Assembly (NCBI RefSeq): GCF_031202265.1
Contig: NZ_CP100604.1
Location: 8,848,501 to 8,912,500 of the forward strand
DNA from: Bradyrhizobium sp. Ash2021
GTDB taxonomy: Bacteria > Pseudomonadota > Alphaproteobacteria > Rhizobiales > Xanthobacteraceae
Length of the DNA: 64,000 nt
Direction: 5' to 3'
Shown here: positions 35,217 to 44,600 of the stretch, piece by piece
Layout: each line of letters starts with the position of its first letter
How positions within the stretch are numbered: position 1 is the stretch's first letter
Notes under the pieces: model-generated
Seen by the model: the letters and a program-made list of their open reading frames with translations, nothing else
Database searches by the model: none
What the model was told of the DNA's origin: nothing
Translations under genes and position numbers: made by a program

Positions 35217-36944
35217 ATGGAAAGCCGGTCCTCGCAAAACGATCCCTCCGCCTATCTTGGAAGCCTGATGCGCGCCGGGCAGGAGGCAACCAAACATTTC
35301 GATGATGCGCTCACCGCGGCAATGGGCGTCGGCAAGCCCGCGAGTGGGGGAACGTCGCCGGTTGCGGTCACGGCCAATCTGCAGCAGCTGTATTGGTCGC
35401 CGATTTTGGATTTCTGGCGAGGATTTCTCAATGGCAAGCCAGCGCCAAATGCGGAGTCGCCTGCGCGAGGGCCGCGCGGCGATCGACGCTTCAAGGAAGA
35501 GGCCTGGAGCCAGTCGCCCTACTACGATCTGCTCAAGCAATCTTATTTGTTGAACTCGAAGCAATTGACGGATTTCGTCGATCAGGCGCAGGTCGACGAC
35601 AGGTCCAAGCTGCAGCTTCGCTTTTATGCACGGCAATTCATCGACGCGATGAGCCCGGCGAATTTCCCGGCAACCAATCCGGAGGTCATTCGGACCGCCA
35701 TCCAAACGCGTTCCGCGAGCCTCGCGGCCGGGATGCAGAACCTGATCGAGGATATCCACAAAGGGCGTATCACGCGGGTTGATGAAAGCGCTTTCGAGAT
35801 CGGCCGCAATCTTGCGGTTACTCCTGGAACGGTCGTATTCGAGAACGAACTGATCCAGCTTATTCAATACATGCCACAGACCGCCGAGGTCGAGAAAACG
35901 CCGCTGTTGATCGTCCCGCCCTGCATCAACAAGTACTATCTGCTCGATCTTGGCGCGGGAAACTCGTTCGTTGAGTATGCCGTCGCCCAAGGCCATCAGG
36001 TCTTCCTGATTTCGTGGCGCAGCGCAGTTACCGAGACGCAATATCTGAACTGGGACGACTACCTCAACCTCGGACCGTTGAAAGCTATCGACGTCGTGCG
36101 CGACATTGCCGGTGTTGACCGGATTCATGCGCTGGGGTTCTGCGTCGGTGGCACCATCCTGAGCTGCGCTGCAGGCGTACTCGCCACCCGCGGGGAAGAT
36201 AAGCTTACGACCGTGACGCTCCTCACCACGATGATCGATTTCGCCGATACCGGTGAAATTGGTCTTCTCATCGACCGCGCTTCGGTGGCGCTGCGCGAGG
36301 CGACGATCGGAAGCGGCGGCATTCTGCCCGGCAAGGAACTGGCTTTCACCTTCGGGACCTTGCGGGCCAACGATCTGATCTGGCGCTATGTCGTCGACAG
36401 TTACATGAAGGGCGCCAGCGCAGACGCTTTTGATTTGCTTTACTGGGATTCCGACAGCGTCAGCCTGCCCGGCCCGATGTATTGCTGGTACACCCGCAAC
36501 ACCTATCTCGAGAACAAGATCAAGGAGCCAGCTGCGACCACGCAATGCGGCGTCCGCGTCGACCTCTCGAAGGCCAAAATACCGCTCTATCTGCTGGCAT
36601 CGCGCGAAGACCACATTGTGCCTTGGCAGAGCGCCTATCGCTCGAAGGCGCTGATCGGAAAGGACCCGCGCTTCGTGCTCGCGGCCAGCGGTCACGTTGC
36701 CGGCGTGATCAATCCGCCGGCCCGCAACAAGCGCAGCTACTGGACCCAGGACGATCTGAACGGTGACGCGGCGGACTGGCTGGAGAAGGCTGAGGAGCGA
36801 CCGGGAAGCTGGTGGCCTGATTGGGATGCCTGGATGAAACGCCATTCGACCGGCACGGTCCCCGCCCCAACGCGTCCGGGCAGTGCCCAATATCCGGCTA
36901 TCGAAGAGGCGCCCGGACGGTATGTGAAGCAAAAAGCCAACTAA
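35217..36944 (+). CDS. phaC: Poly(3-hydroxyalkanoate) synthase-like protein
   Basis: Encodes 575 residues of the PhaC alpha/beta-hydrolase family. The lipase-box-like motif GFCVGG carries the nucleophile Cys309, REDHIVPW the aspartate, and SGHVAGVINPP the histidine. PHA synthases join 3-hydroxyacyl-CoA units into storage polyester at granule surfaces. ATG at 35217 is chosen over GTG at 35211 because GGGAGG lies five bases upstream. The FixK/FNR box suggests low-oxygen induction, when polymer can absorb reducing power. A housekeeping phaC with phaA/phaB is not in the window. Confidence 0.9.
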   Translation: MESRSSQNDPSAYLGSLMRAGQEATKHFDDALTAAMGVGKPASGGTSPVAVTANLQQLYWSPILDFWRGFLNGKPAPNAESPARGPRGDRRFKEEAWSQSPYYDLLKQSYLLNSKQLTDFVDQAQVDDRSKLQLRFYARQFIDAMSPANFPATNPEVIRTAIQTRSASLAAGMQNLIEDIHKGRITRVDESAFEIGRNLAVTPGTVVFENELIQLIQYMPQTAEVEKTPLLIVPPCINKYYLLDLGAGNSFVEYAVAQGHQVFLISWRSAVTETQYLNWDDYLNLGPLKAIDVVRDIAGVDRIHALGFCVGGTILSCAAGVLATRGEDKLTTVTLLTTMIDFADTGEIGLLIDRASVALREATIGSGGILPGKELAFTFGTLRANDLIWRYVVDSYMKGASADAFDLLYWDSDSVSLPGPMYCWYTRNTYLENKIKEPAATTQCGVRVDLSKAKIPLYLLASREDHIVPWQSAYRSKALIGKDPRFVLAASGHVAGVINPPARNKRSYWTQDDLNGDAADWLEKAEERPGSWWPDWDAWMKRHSTGTVPAPTRPGSAQYPAIEEAPGRYVKQKAN

Positions 36945-36969
36945 TCATCTTCGTGGTCAGAGGCCGGCC

Positions 36970-38286
36970 TCACGAAGGCAAGCTCTCGTTCAGCGCGGTG
37001 ATTTCGGGTAGGAGAAAGCTCGACGCTGAGCGAGGAATTTCGGCGGCGTGGCCGGCTTGCAGCGAATTCAGTGCTCGAACTGTCGCGTGCTCGCCGCTGG
37101 CACCGAACAGCAGAGGGCCGCGCGCGTTCCCTGCGTTGCCTTCGGCCTCAATCTCCCAGCATTCGGCAAGGATACGGAAGGCCAACCTGTGCGCGGCGAC
37201 GATCGCAGGCCAGGTCCGGTCCGCCTCTTCCCGTGCCCGCTCGGTTCCGCCCGCCTGCTCCTCGTAGATCTGGACCAGATCGAAAGCATTGGATCGCAAT
37301 CTTCGGCGCGCGATGCGCGCTTCGGCCGTTGTTACTTCACCGCGTGCCAGAAACGGCAAAACAGACTTCGCGGCGCCGAGTGTTTCCGAAAGCGCGTTCC
37401 TTACCGTTGCGCCGTGCGTTCGGTAGGTGGCAAGCAGGACCGCCAGTCCGACTCCGCAGCCGATCATCGTGTCGAGGCCACGTGCAACAAGTAATTGGCT
37501 GACGTCGGAGGCGGAACGGCCGACGGCCGTCGCCATCAGCAAGGCCATTGGGGTGAAGAAGAAGACGGCAAACGTATAATTTGATGCAGCGAACATTTGA
37601 CCGGCGAATTGCAATAAAGCGATGCATCCGACCAGCGCAAGCCCATGAGGGTGAAGCCACAACAGGACGGCGGCAAACATCAAGCCCAAGATTGTGCCAA
37701 AGGTTCGCTCGAGGCCGCGTTGCATGGCGCCTACCCAGTTGAGGCCCTGATGCAGGATCAACATGGCGGCCGCGGCGGCCCAATAGGAGCGTTCGAGACC
37801 CGTCAAAGCTCCGACAGATCCCGCGATCAAGGCAGCCGTCCCGACGCGTAACGCAATGCGCGGCGGGCGTGCACCCCAGGCCAGGGAGGTCGCGATCATT
37901 TCACGACGCCTGAGAAAGGAACGCCGTTCTTCCGGTCCGGCAGGGGCACCCTCGCTCGGCGGATCGGTCCCACGAGATGCGATATTTCGGGCTTCGACGC
38001 TTGCCTCTGGATCGGGCGAACGGCCTGCGCTGCCCTCGCGGACGGCTGCGGCGAACAGTCCATGGAGTTCGCGGCTGCGCGCCCGTAACTGATCAAGCTC
38101 CGCATCGTACCGGTCCCGTGCCGGTTGCCAGGCGATGAGCGCTCTCCAGGCATCGTGCAGACTCGTCGCGGCCCTGTGGCGCGGCAGATCCGATTGACCG
38201 CGCGCCGCGCTATCGACAAAGCCGGCGATTGCGCGGGCTGCGTTCGATACGGCCTGGCGCTCCGGCCCGCGCGGCTGCCAGAACAC
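36970..38286 (-). CDS. FUSC-family membrane protein, probably truncated at the N-terminus
   Basis: Encodes 438 residues. Residues 1-110 are a soluble helical segment. A block of about six membrane helices at 140-290 (RIALRVGTAALIAG, ERTFGTILGLMFAAVLL) and a cytoplasmic helical tail follow, as in the C-terminal half of FUSC/aromatic-acid exporter proteins. Complete members usually have two membrane blocks and 600-700 residues. The frame starts at a GTG against a DNA-ligase remnant, so the first block has probably been lost. It may be non-functional. Confidence 0.7.
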   Translation of the reverse strand: MFWQPRGPERQAVSNAARAIAGFVDSAARGQSDLPRHRAATSLHDAWRALIAWQPARDRYDAELDQLRARSRELHGLFAAAVREGSAGRSPDPEASVEARNIASRGTDPPSEGAPAGPEERRSFLRRREMIATSLAWGARPPRIALRVGTAALIAGSVGALTGLERSYWAAAAAMLILHQGLNWVGAMQRGLERTFGTILGLMFAAVLLWLHPHGLALVGCIALLQFAGQMFAASNYTFAVFFFTPMALLMATAVGRSASDVSQLLVARGLDTMIGCGVGLAVLLATYRTHGATVRNALSETLGAAKSVLPFLARGEVTTAEARIARRRLRSNAFDLVQIYEEQAGGTERAREEADRTWPAIVAAHRLAFRILAECWEIEAEGNAGNARGPLLFGASGEHATVRALNSLQAGHAAEIPRSASSFLLPEITALNESLPS

Positions 38287-38501
38287 GCCAAACGCTCACC
38301 GGGCGCAATCTATGCAAGAATAAACTCGCTCAAAAAGGTGTCGCAGGACTTGAGGTCCATCGGGCAACCGAAGGCCCTGCCATCCGAACCTCTGGCGTTT
38401 GCGCGAAATTCAGCTGACAGCAGCGAAGTCCAAAACGGTACGTAGCTGTCACTGGTGTGACGGGCGAACGCGCGTCGCCCTTGGAAGCTCGGCTCGGCTT
38501 G
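38287..38501. other. Intergenic stretch, no intact gene
   Basis: On the minus strand an open frame reads CPMDLKSCDTFLSEFIL, but I could not tie it to a known protein. The upstream part of the ligase remnant begins near the end of this stretch. Confidence 0.35.
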
Positions 38502-38660
38502 GGGGGCATCGTGTCGAAGCACTGGGATCGCGCCTATCGCGCCGGGCGTTGTTCGAACTGGATCAAGATCAAGAACCCGGCGTCGGCGGCGATGGTGCGG
38601 GCTGAGGAAGGCGAGATGCGAACGACAGGCCGCGAATTTCGGGCGCAGGGGCCGTCATGA
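38502..38660 (+). pseudogene. ATP-dependent DNA ligase (LigD-like), C-terminal remnant
   Basis: The frame reads GIVSKHWDRAYRAGRCSNWI followed by KIKNPASAAMVRAEEGEM, matching motifs IV-V of ATP-dependent DNA ligases (EGIVSKR...W-K-KN). The nucleotide-binding lysine and the rest of the catalytic domain are missing. It overlaps the start of the next small gene by four bases. Confidence 0.65.
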
Positions 38661-38839
38661 AGCTAATCGCCGAATATCTGGATCATGCGCTACAATTCGA
38701 GCGATTGGCTGCCGACGAAACAAACCCAACGCTCAAGGTCGATTTTGTAAGGCAGGCAGGGGCCTATAGAAAGCTCGCCGCTGCGCGCGCGAAAAAACTC
38801 GGCATGCCCGGGCCTCCTAAACCTGAAATTTCGGACTGA
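38657..38839 (+). CDS. Small conserved helical protein
   Basis: Encodes 60 residues: MKLIAEYLDHALQFERLAAD followed by an amphipathic helix rich in Ala, Arg and Lys, and a Pro-rich end. Proteins of this type occur in many copies in rhizobial genomes. The ATG overlaps the stop of the ligase remnant. Function unknown. Confidence 0.65.
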   Translation: MKLIAEYLDHALQFERLAADETNPTLKVDFVRQAGAYRKLAAARAKKLGMPGPPKPEISD

Positions 38840-38856
38840 GTGGACTGGAACCAAAA

Positions 38857-39141
38857 ATGACCGGGGTCTCCGACGCTAACATTCAAATCGATTTCAATGC
38901 TCCGGCTAGCCTGAGAAAATGGCCGTCACTCAACAACGAGCGCAACAGCAACGGCGCGTGGCCCGACCCATACCTGCTTTTTGACGGCACCTTGGATGAG
39001 TGCATCCGGCAGTTCATGGAACGGCCGATTACTACGCACCATCTATATGAAATACACACCGCCCCGCAGGGCGAACTCGTGAGCGCGGTGCTGTCCGCAA
39101 AACACATAGTCGAACTCGCCCGGCTGCGGGATTTTCTGTAA
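38857..39141 (+). CDS. Conserved hypothetical protein
   Basis: Encodes 94 residues with a compact, mixed composition: LFDGTLDECIRQFMERP in the middle and a C-terminal helix (SAKHIVELARLRDFL). It begins 17 bases after the preceding small gene, suggesting a two-gene unit. I do not recognise a family with known function. Confidence 0.6.
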   Translation: MTGVSDANIQIDFNAPASLRKWPSLNNERNSNGAWPDPYLLFDGTLDECIRQFMERPITTHHLYEIHTAPQGELVSAVLSAKHIVELARLRDFL

Positions 39142-39195
39142 GTCCTAGATCCTTTAGGGGCGCTTGATTTTTTGGTTTGCGGTTTAGTATTTCTA

Positions 39196-39345
39196 ACTTG
39201 CACGACCCGGATCAGCGCCGACAAGTGGCCTGACGATATCAGGCTGTCCGATCTCGAAATGTCTTTCATGCGCACGGCGTGCGGCGAGCGCGGTGCCGAT
39301 GTCCGCCCCGACTTCGATTGGCAACGGGCGTGCGCAGACGACGCG
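39196..39345 (+). pseudogene. Remnant of a small zinc-ribbon-like protein
   Basis: A segment reading KWPDDIRLSDLEMSFMRTAC and GERGADVRPDFDW matches the C-terminal half of a common rhizobial protein with a C-x2-C ribbon, in which the first part resembles DLEPRFVCKACG. The first of the paired cysteines is absent and the N-terminal half is missing. The frame continues as unrelated sequence. Confidence 0.45.
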
Positions 39346-39534
39346 CGACAAATGCGCCAAGGAAATATCCACCAACCGAAATGGCGGGACACGACCAAAT
39401 CCGGTCAGGGGTTCGTGGTCGGCGGGGCGAAGCCAGCCAACATCAGGTCCCGAAAAAGCAGGGAGCTGCGCTGCCGACTAAAACAGCGGCGCAAAATTAT
39501 TTTCAGAAATTTCGATCCAGCAACGGCGCGGCTT

Positions 39535-39693
39535 TCACGGTGACTGTTCCTCCAATTCGCGGAGCCTGTCGAGTTGCATCCTGAGGCTCGCCGGTTGTTC
39601 CGGGTCTACTCTCAGGGACGCGCGCAGTCTTTCACCGATCTCTTGAGCGATTGCACGGCTGTGTGTGTAGTCAATATCAATGCGGGTTCGCAT
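39535..39693 (-). CDS. Small conserved hypothetical protein
   Basis: Encodes 52 residues, MRTRIDIDYTHSRAIAQEIG then a helical segment with RLRASLRVDPEQPASLRMQL. Short proteins with this opening recur in Bradyrhizobium. The start at 39693 is favoured because the upstream extension to 39753 is not protein-like. Function unknown. Confidence 0.5.
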   Translation of the reverse strand: MRTRIDIDYTHSRAIAQEIGERLRASLRVDPEQPASLRMQLDRLRELEEQSP

Positions 39694-40060
39694 GGCGGGA
39701 CCTTCGCTGTGAATCGGCGCCGAACCGGGACCCCACCCCCGGAAAGACGACAACGGACTGAAATTGAAAATGAATAGGGCTGGAAGGCGGGGTCCCGATC
39801 GGCGCCGATCGGGCCCCCGTGTCTGATCAATTTTTCACCGTGAAATCAATATGCTCGCCAGGATCTGGCGGGGGTCCCGGTTGGGCGCTGAATCACACCG
39901 TCTATTCCGGGGCAATACGGTCAGCAGTCGATCCTGCACAACGACATGGCGCAAGTTGAGCGGGTGCCGAGCAATTTGGTGTGAGGGCGCTTCGGAACGC
40001 TGGGCGATCTTCGAAAGCGACCGGCTTAATTCGTCGTTGGCCCATCCGCGCTTGCACTTT
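39694..40060. other. Intergenic stretch, no gene seen
   Basis: About 370 bases. Open frames exist on both strands but none shows a start site or family feature that I can support. Confidence 0.45.
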
Positions 40061-40294
40061 TCACGATGCAATTGCCATGACCCTATTGGCTCTTTCAAAT
40101 CGTGCGATGGCGCGATTGGCAAGCCGTAATTTATTCATGTTGCCCGCTCGAAAGTCTCTCACAATCGAGTCAAACAGCGGCGGGTGAAGATCGACCCCGG
40201 GCGGGATGCAACCCGTCCTCTTGAGGTAGTTTGCGGCGATATCATATGCGTCGCCGACGACATCAACCCGTATGGAATTGACAAGCATGGCCAT
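40061..40294 (-). CDS. Small conserved protein with AYDIAANYL motif
   Basis: Encodes 77 residues. GDAYDIAANYLKRTGCIPPG and NKLRLANRAIARFER are the two halves of a short helical protein seen repeatedly in rhizobia. The start codon lies at the edge of a 10-bp hairpin that also covers the AAAGG ribosome-binding site. An ATG two codons later is an alternative start. Function unknown. Confidence 0.6.
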   Translation of the reverse strand: MAMLVNSIRVDVVGDAYDIAANYLKRTGCIPPGVDLHPPLFDSIVRDFRAGNMNKLRLANRAIARFERANRVMAIAS

Positions 40295-40323
40295 AACCTT
40301 TGAGAACGATAATTCAAAGGTTA
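40294..40323 (-). promoter_or_regulatory. Hairpin enclosing the ribosome-binding site and start codon
   Basis: TAACCTTTGA and TCAAAGGTTA form a perfect 10-bp inverted repeat with a 10-base loop. In the minus-strand transcript the second arm contains AAAGG and runs into the AUG of the gene at 40294. Confidence 0.6.
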
Positions 40324-40395
40324 CGATTCTAGTTCCGGTCCGACAGTCGACATTTCGTGGTAGTCAATTCGTGGTAATCAATAGACTCTCGGCGG

Positions 40396-40533
40396 CTATT
40401 CCGAATGTCCCAAACCCTTCTCAGCTAACGTCTTGATGCTCTGCAAAAGAATCTGCAATGCGTGAACGTCTTCCATTTAGTCCGAGCCATCAACAAGGCT
40501 CAGAATGTTGCGAAGAGCTTCTTCTGGTGTCAT
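40396..40533 (-). pseudogene. Very small open frame split by an in-frame TAA
   Basis: One frame reads MTPEEALRNILSLVDGSD, a TAA, then MEDVHALQILLQSIKTLAEK and five more residues. Both parts look like amphipathic helices of one short protein. With the stop codon it would yield two peptides of 18 and 26 residues, the second restarting directly at the stop. Confidence 0.3.
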
Positions 40534-40719
40534 GGCTTCCACCCGATATCCGGCAACGTTTCTGATATCACTATATCACCGGCCGTCATCTTTGACGGCA
40601 TTCCAGTATCCCGACCCCCGCCCGAATTGGTGCGAAGTTATAGATTTCAAATAAGGGTGTGGGGTAATCTCGGCCTGTTGTGCAACCCGTAACCGCTGCA
40701 CGAGCAGCGAGGCCAAGCC

Positions 40720-40899
40720 ATGCCAAGCACAAGATACGATTTCCGAAAAACAGCAAGCGGATGGACTGTGTGGGACCCCGCAAAGGGCACACCCGCAGCC
40801 GTCAAGGGCGTTTGGCAGGTGGACTTTGAACTCGAACTTGCCGATGAACTGATCGACGCGTTGAACTGGCTGGACGATCATGAGCCTGTGAACACGTGA
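40720..40899 (+). CDS. Small conserved hypothetical protein
   Basis: Encodes 59 residues: YDFRKTASGWTVWDPAKGTP, then a strand and a closing helix (ADELIDALNWLDDHEP). The composition and periodic pattern are those of a folded small protein. GAGCAGCGAGG precedes the ATG. Function unknown. Confidence 0.5.
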   Translation: MPSTRYDFRKTASGWTVWDPAKGTPAAVKGVWQVDFELELADELIDALNWLDDHEPVNT

Positions 40900-41216
40900 G
40901 GCTACGTGACCGGCCTTTCAGCGTCGTTCATCCCTTGTCACCAAGTACTGCGATTCGTCAGACCAAGGTGGCTAGAGATAAGGATCGTGCGAGTTTGCCC
41001 AATCAATAGTCCTCTCCACAAGCTTCGGAAAGTCGCTGAGCACTTTACTTGAAAATGCCTCGATAATTGAAAGCGCGTGGTCGTCAGCCGCGCGTCTTTC
41101 TAGAACTGAATGAGAGACCGCGTGCTGCCACACTTGTGGTCGGTAGCGCACCAAAGAACTTAAGAAGAAAAGTGCCGCAAAACTGTAAAGCAAACTCCGA
41201 CAGATTGACTCCATTT

Positions 41217-42026
41217 AACCAAATCAAACTTGGCGGGCTGCTCGACCGGAATGTCGGCAGGCTTGGCGCCGCGCAATATCTTGTCGATGTAGTCGGCAGA
41301 CCGTCGCCATAGCTCGGGAAAGTTCGGCCCATAAGATATCAGACCGCCTGCTGCGACGGACTCCCGGTTACCGTGCATGGTTGGCAATCGAGCGTTGAGC
41401 GCGAAGGCACTGATGCTGGCATGGCTAGTGACCACCAGCGCGTCGATCACGATGTAAATTGCGTCCGCGCGATCCCCGCCTGAGCGTCGCGCATTTCCAG
41501 TACCACGGCGACATTCGCAACATTTGCCAGGATTGCCAGCCGCCGAAGGCCGGGTATGGCCTCGCGCAAAATTTCGATCCGCTTTCCGGCAAGGTCTCTG
41601 GTCAGATTTGACAAGCCGGTGACGTTGCCTCCCGGTCGCGCCAAGGACTTGACGAGACCGTTGGCAACGGGGGCCCCGACCGCCACGAACACGATCGGAA
41701 TGGACGATGTCGCCTGCATCAGCGCGAGAACCGACGGCGTTCCCGCTGTGACAATGGCATCGACCTTAAGCCGGACCAACTCGGCCGCGAGCTCCGCGAA
41801 CCGATCATTGCGTGCTTCCGCCCAGCGATACTCGATGGCGACGGTGCTCCCGACAACCCAGCGAAGTTCGCTCAATCGCTGCACAAAGGCGTCGATCCAA
41901 TCGTTCATGGAACAAGGGGCAGCTGAACCCGATCGTCGGCCGCCTCGCTGGTTGTTGCGCTCGTGTCGCAATCGGCCACGCAGCGGCCGCGCCGCCAACA
42001 AGCGTGATGAACTCGCGCCCTTGCAT
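41217..42026 (-). pseudogene. ABC transporter substrate-binding protein (PF04392-like), degraded
   Basis: The pieces are in order on the minus strand: a signal peptide [20 protein letters not shown] at 42026; after a frameshift near 41905 the body with ELVRLKVDAIVTAGTPSVLA and LARPGGNVTGLSNL; and, after a further deletion near 41447, the C-terminal part PTMHGNRESVAAGGLISYG and RGAKPADIPVEQP. The family is common in rhizobia, with several genes per genome. The central part of domain 2 is missing and two frame changes make it non-functional. Confidence 0.75.
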
Positions 42027-42120
42027 GTGACCCCACGTGACAATCGCTGGAGACTAACACCTTGCGGTCGGTCGGCGAGCGGAAAATGGTACTTGGCAGG
42101 CACAAGACGGTGGTCCCGCC

Positions 42121-42230
42121 GATGTCGCAAATGGGTCAAAAGCTGAAAAGCTCAATGCGAGCATATGTTTTCCGCTCTGCCCTCAACAACGGACATAGAG
42201 CGACCACGGCGGCATGTCCGAGTTGTGCCA
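42121..42230 (+). repeat. Dispersed intergenic repeat copy
   Basis: Begins GATGTCGCAAATGGGTCAAA, contains CGGACAT at 42190 and ends GGCATGTCCGAGTTGTGCCA-like, matching the other copies in order and spacing. Confidence 0.65.
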
Positions 42231-42607
42231 TCACCGTACTCCTGCATCGCAGCAATTGTGTCCTCCTCTTCGATCACCTTGCCGGGACGAGCAGTGCTGG
42301 AACGAGATCAGGCGTCGCCGACGGTTACTTTCCCCGCGTGCAGTCGAACACGCTCAGCACGGCAAGTGTCATGGCCTCAACACCGGTTTCAATGGTCGGA
42401 ATCGGCACCGGCGCGAATAAGGGCGAGTTGGTTGCCCGGCAATTGCAGGCCGTCGCCCTCGCGGGCCGCGCGGCGACGGCCTCCGGCTCATAGACGCCGG
42501 AAGAACATCGAGGGCACGCCAGCCCGCATCTCGGCAGCCAATTTAGCCGCGGTCTTCTCTTAGACCGGACGTAACAGCGGACATCGCGCTTCGTAACCCG
42601 CTGCCCC
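42231..42607. other. Stretch of unidentified gene debris
   Basis: On the minus strand short pieces look protein-like (KTAAKLAAEMRAGVPSMFF, and PTIETGVEAMTLAVLSVFD), but they lie in different frames with stops between them. The last piece loosely recalls MoaC; I could not establish this. Confidence 0.35.
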
Positions 42608-42847
42608 CTATGTCGCCAGGGCAAAAAACCGGAAACCGGCTACCGCGAGGTTGTCGGGAGATACCTGAACCGGCTCGCTAACCGTCTCTGACTCTGCCAA
42701 CAGAAGGCAGGTCGGACAGTTGAACAGATGCAGATTGGTTGCCGGGACAAATCTAATCAGCTCCGACCGACACCACTGCATCTCGATGCAGCAGGTTGGG
42801 CAGGTTGGCGCTTCACGGTCTTCCAGCGAGTGCTTCAGTCTGTCCAT
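42608..42847 (-). CDS. Small protein with paired CxxC motifs
   Basis: Encodes 79 residues. Two cysteine clusters, CPTCCIEMQWC and NCPTC, around a conserved RFVPATNLHLF segment suggest a small zinc ribbon. GGGGAGGG precedes the ATG at 42847 at a suitable distance. Proteins of this form recur in Bradyrhizobium; their function is not known. Confidence 0.65.
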   Translation of the reverse strand: MDRLKHSLEDREAPTCPTCCIEMQWCRSELIRFVPATNLHLFNCPTCLLLAESETVSEPVQVSPDNLAVAGFRFFALAT

Positions 42848-43455
42848 CACAACCCTCCCCAGGTCGAGTGATGAAAGCCCCAAGCCCAACAGGCAAAGCC
42901 TTAGTCGCAGGTTTGACGAGTTATCTGTTACCTTGTTCGCGACTTTTTCTAGGCGTCTTCTAGGCATCACTCGGACTGACCGTCGCCTGTTCCGGGAGGA
43001 GAACCCACGGTCTATGCAGCGAAAAGTGCGTAGTGCGGCGGTCATCAACTTCACATAGGCAACACGACTCTTCTTGTTGGCGAATGCTACGGCCGCCGCT
43101 CGACGCCGTGCTTGCGCACGCGGCGGATGACTAGCCTTTACGAACAATTAACTTCTGGTCAGGGTCAAAACCGGTCCTGACGAGCCTGAAACGGGACTTC
43201 CGAAATAGCCCAGACAGCAGACATTGCCGGCGTCAGTCGGCATGTCTCAAAGGTGCCATGAGCTTGAGCCAAATCCATGGAATGAGCGGTAAGCGGTCTA
43301 TCAGATCGATCGCTTAAATGGCCATCCGAGACGAGGCAACCCTATTGACGTGGCGTTTCTAGAGCCCCTTAGTTTACAATGACCCGGCGATCGGAGCGGG
43401 CGAAAGCGTTTGGCCTCGTCGGCAAACGGTTGCAACTGCTTAGCGGACTCCATTG
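42848..43455. other. Intergenic stretch containing one dispersed repeat
   Basis: Apart from the repeat at 43150-43258 I see no gene in these 600 bases; the long minus-strand frame through 43147 is Arg-rich and without a ribosome-binding site. Confidence 0.45.
43150..43258 (+). repeat. Dispersed intergenic repeat copy
   Basis: Contains AGGGTCAAAACC, GGGACTTCCG, CAGACATTG and the closing GTCGGCATGTCTCAAAGGTG, in the standard order. Confidence 0.65.
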
Positions 43456-44409
43456 ATGGAACGCCTCCTATACTTCTTGCCAGAAAAGCAACAAACTATG
43501 GCGACACGCTACGGCGTCTCTGCGCTCCTGATGGCGTGCAGCCTCGTCGTATTCGCAGCGATGGAGGCGCAAAGCGGCTTCATCGGTCTATATATTCTGC
43601 TTCCTGCGATCTTCCTCGCGGGTCTGATGTTCGATCGGGGCAGCGGTTTGTTCGCCACCCTGCTGGCGATAGCAGGCGTGGTGTGGGTATTGCGTTTGCA
43701 GTTGTCGTCAGCGCTTGCACTCCCGCTGTTCTTTTTTGCCCTCATAGGAGTCGCCTTTGCCGCGTTCGCCGAACTCCTTCGCAAAGAAATGGAAAAGGTG
43801 GTCGCCTCAGAAAGGTCAAAGACGCTCTTACTTCAAGAGGTCGCGCACCGCACCAAAAACAATCTAGCGATGCTCGGCGCAATGGTGCGCTTGCAATCTC
43901 GCACACTCGGCCAAGAGGCATCCGACGCGCTGGAAACAACGTCTCAGCGCATCCAAACGATGGCCGAAGTGTACGACCACCTTATGTTGCGCGACCAGAC
44001 AAAAATCGTCGATCTAAAGGAGTACATCGGAGACATCGTGCGGAGGCTCATGGCGCTCAGCGGCGACAAGCCAGTCGCAGTAGGTTGCGAACTGGAAGAA
44101 GCATATGCGCACAGCGAGGTCGCCGTACCCATTGCTATTATCATCAACGAGTTGGTTACTAATAGCATCAAGTACGGCTTTCCCGATGAGCGACCGGGGC
44201 GAATCCTTATCAAGCTCCACACGACCGACGAACTGGTGATCTCGGTCTCAGACAATGGCGTCGGAATGCCGGGGCATGAACCGGCGAGAAAGGGCTTCGG
44301 TTCGAAGGTAGTAGCGCTATTGGTTCAACAGTTAAACGGGCAGCTAGGGTACGAGGATGCACAGCCGGGTTGCCGCGTGGTGCTTCGGATGCCGAAGCCG
44401 AAGCTATAG
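43456..44409 (+). CDS. HWE/HisKA_2-type sensor histidine kinase
   Basis: Encodes 317 residues. Three or four N-terminal membrane segments (about 15-110, DUF4118-like) precede a HisKA_2 phospho-acceptor motif VAHRTKNNLAMLGAMVRLQS with the active histidine, and a HATPase_c domain with IIINELVTNSIKYGF and VSDNGVGMP. Such kinases act in general stress or light signalling in alphaproteobacteria, often with a PhyR-like regulator, which is not present here. The ATG at 43456 follows a TTG that could also start. Confidence 0.85.
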   Translation: MERLLYFLPEKQQTMATRYGVSALLMACSLVVFAAMEAQSGFIGLYILLPAIFLAGLMFDRGSGLFATLLAIAGVVWVLRLQLSSALALPLFFFALIGVAFAAFAELLRKEMEKVVASERSKTLLLQEVAHRTKNNLAMLGAMVRLQSRTLGQEASDALETTSQRIQTMAEVYDHLMLRDQTKIVDLKEYIGDIVRRLMALSGDKPVAVGCELEEAYAHSEVAVPIAIIINELVTNSIKYGFPDERPGRILIKLHTTDELVISVSDNGVGMPGHEPARKGFGSKVVALLVQQLNGQLGYEDAQPGCRVVLRMPKPKL

Positions 44410-44490
44410 GGTTCCCAGCGAGTGCAGCAATAAGCACGGCGGATGCGGTCGGATCTCTGCTAAATATTTGTCCGTTCGTCCAGTACGTTG

Positions 44491-44600
44491 GATGACCGGT
44501 TTGGGTCAAAAGCGCCGGTTTGACACTCCGCCAGCCACTTCCGGTGTACCCCGATCAACGGACATCGTCAGGGCCGGTCGGCATGTCTCAAAAGTGCCAA
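44491..44600 (+). repeat. Dispersed intergenic repeat copy
   Basis: Shows GATGACCGGTTTGGGTCAAA, CCACTTCCGGTGTACC, AACGGACATCG and CGGCATGTCTCAAAAGTGCC, the clearest full-length form of the repeat. Confidence 0.7.

Noticed and set aside
38560..38575. GGATCAAGATCAAG resembling a FixK half-site
   Set aside because: It lies inside the ligase remnant where it encodes the WIKIKNP motif, and no gene start is suitably placed.
40972..41214. Minus-strand 80-codon frame ending near 40972
   Set aside because: The C-terminal half looks protein-like, but the N-terminal half overlaps the degraded ABC gene in another frame and no start is supported.
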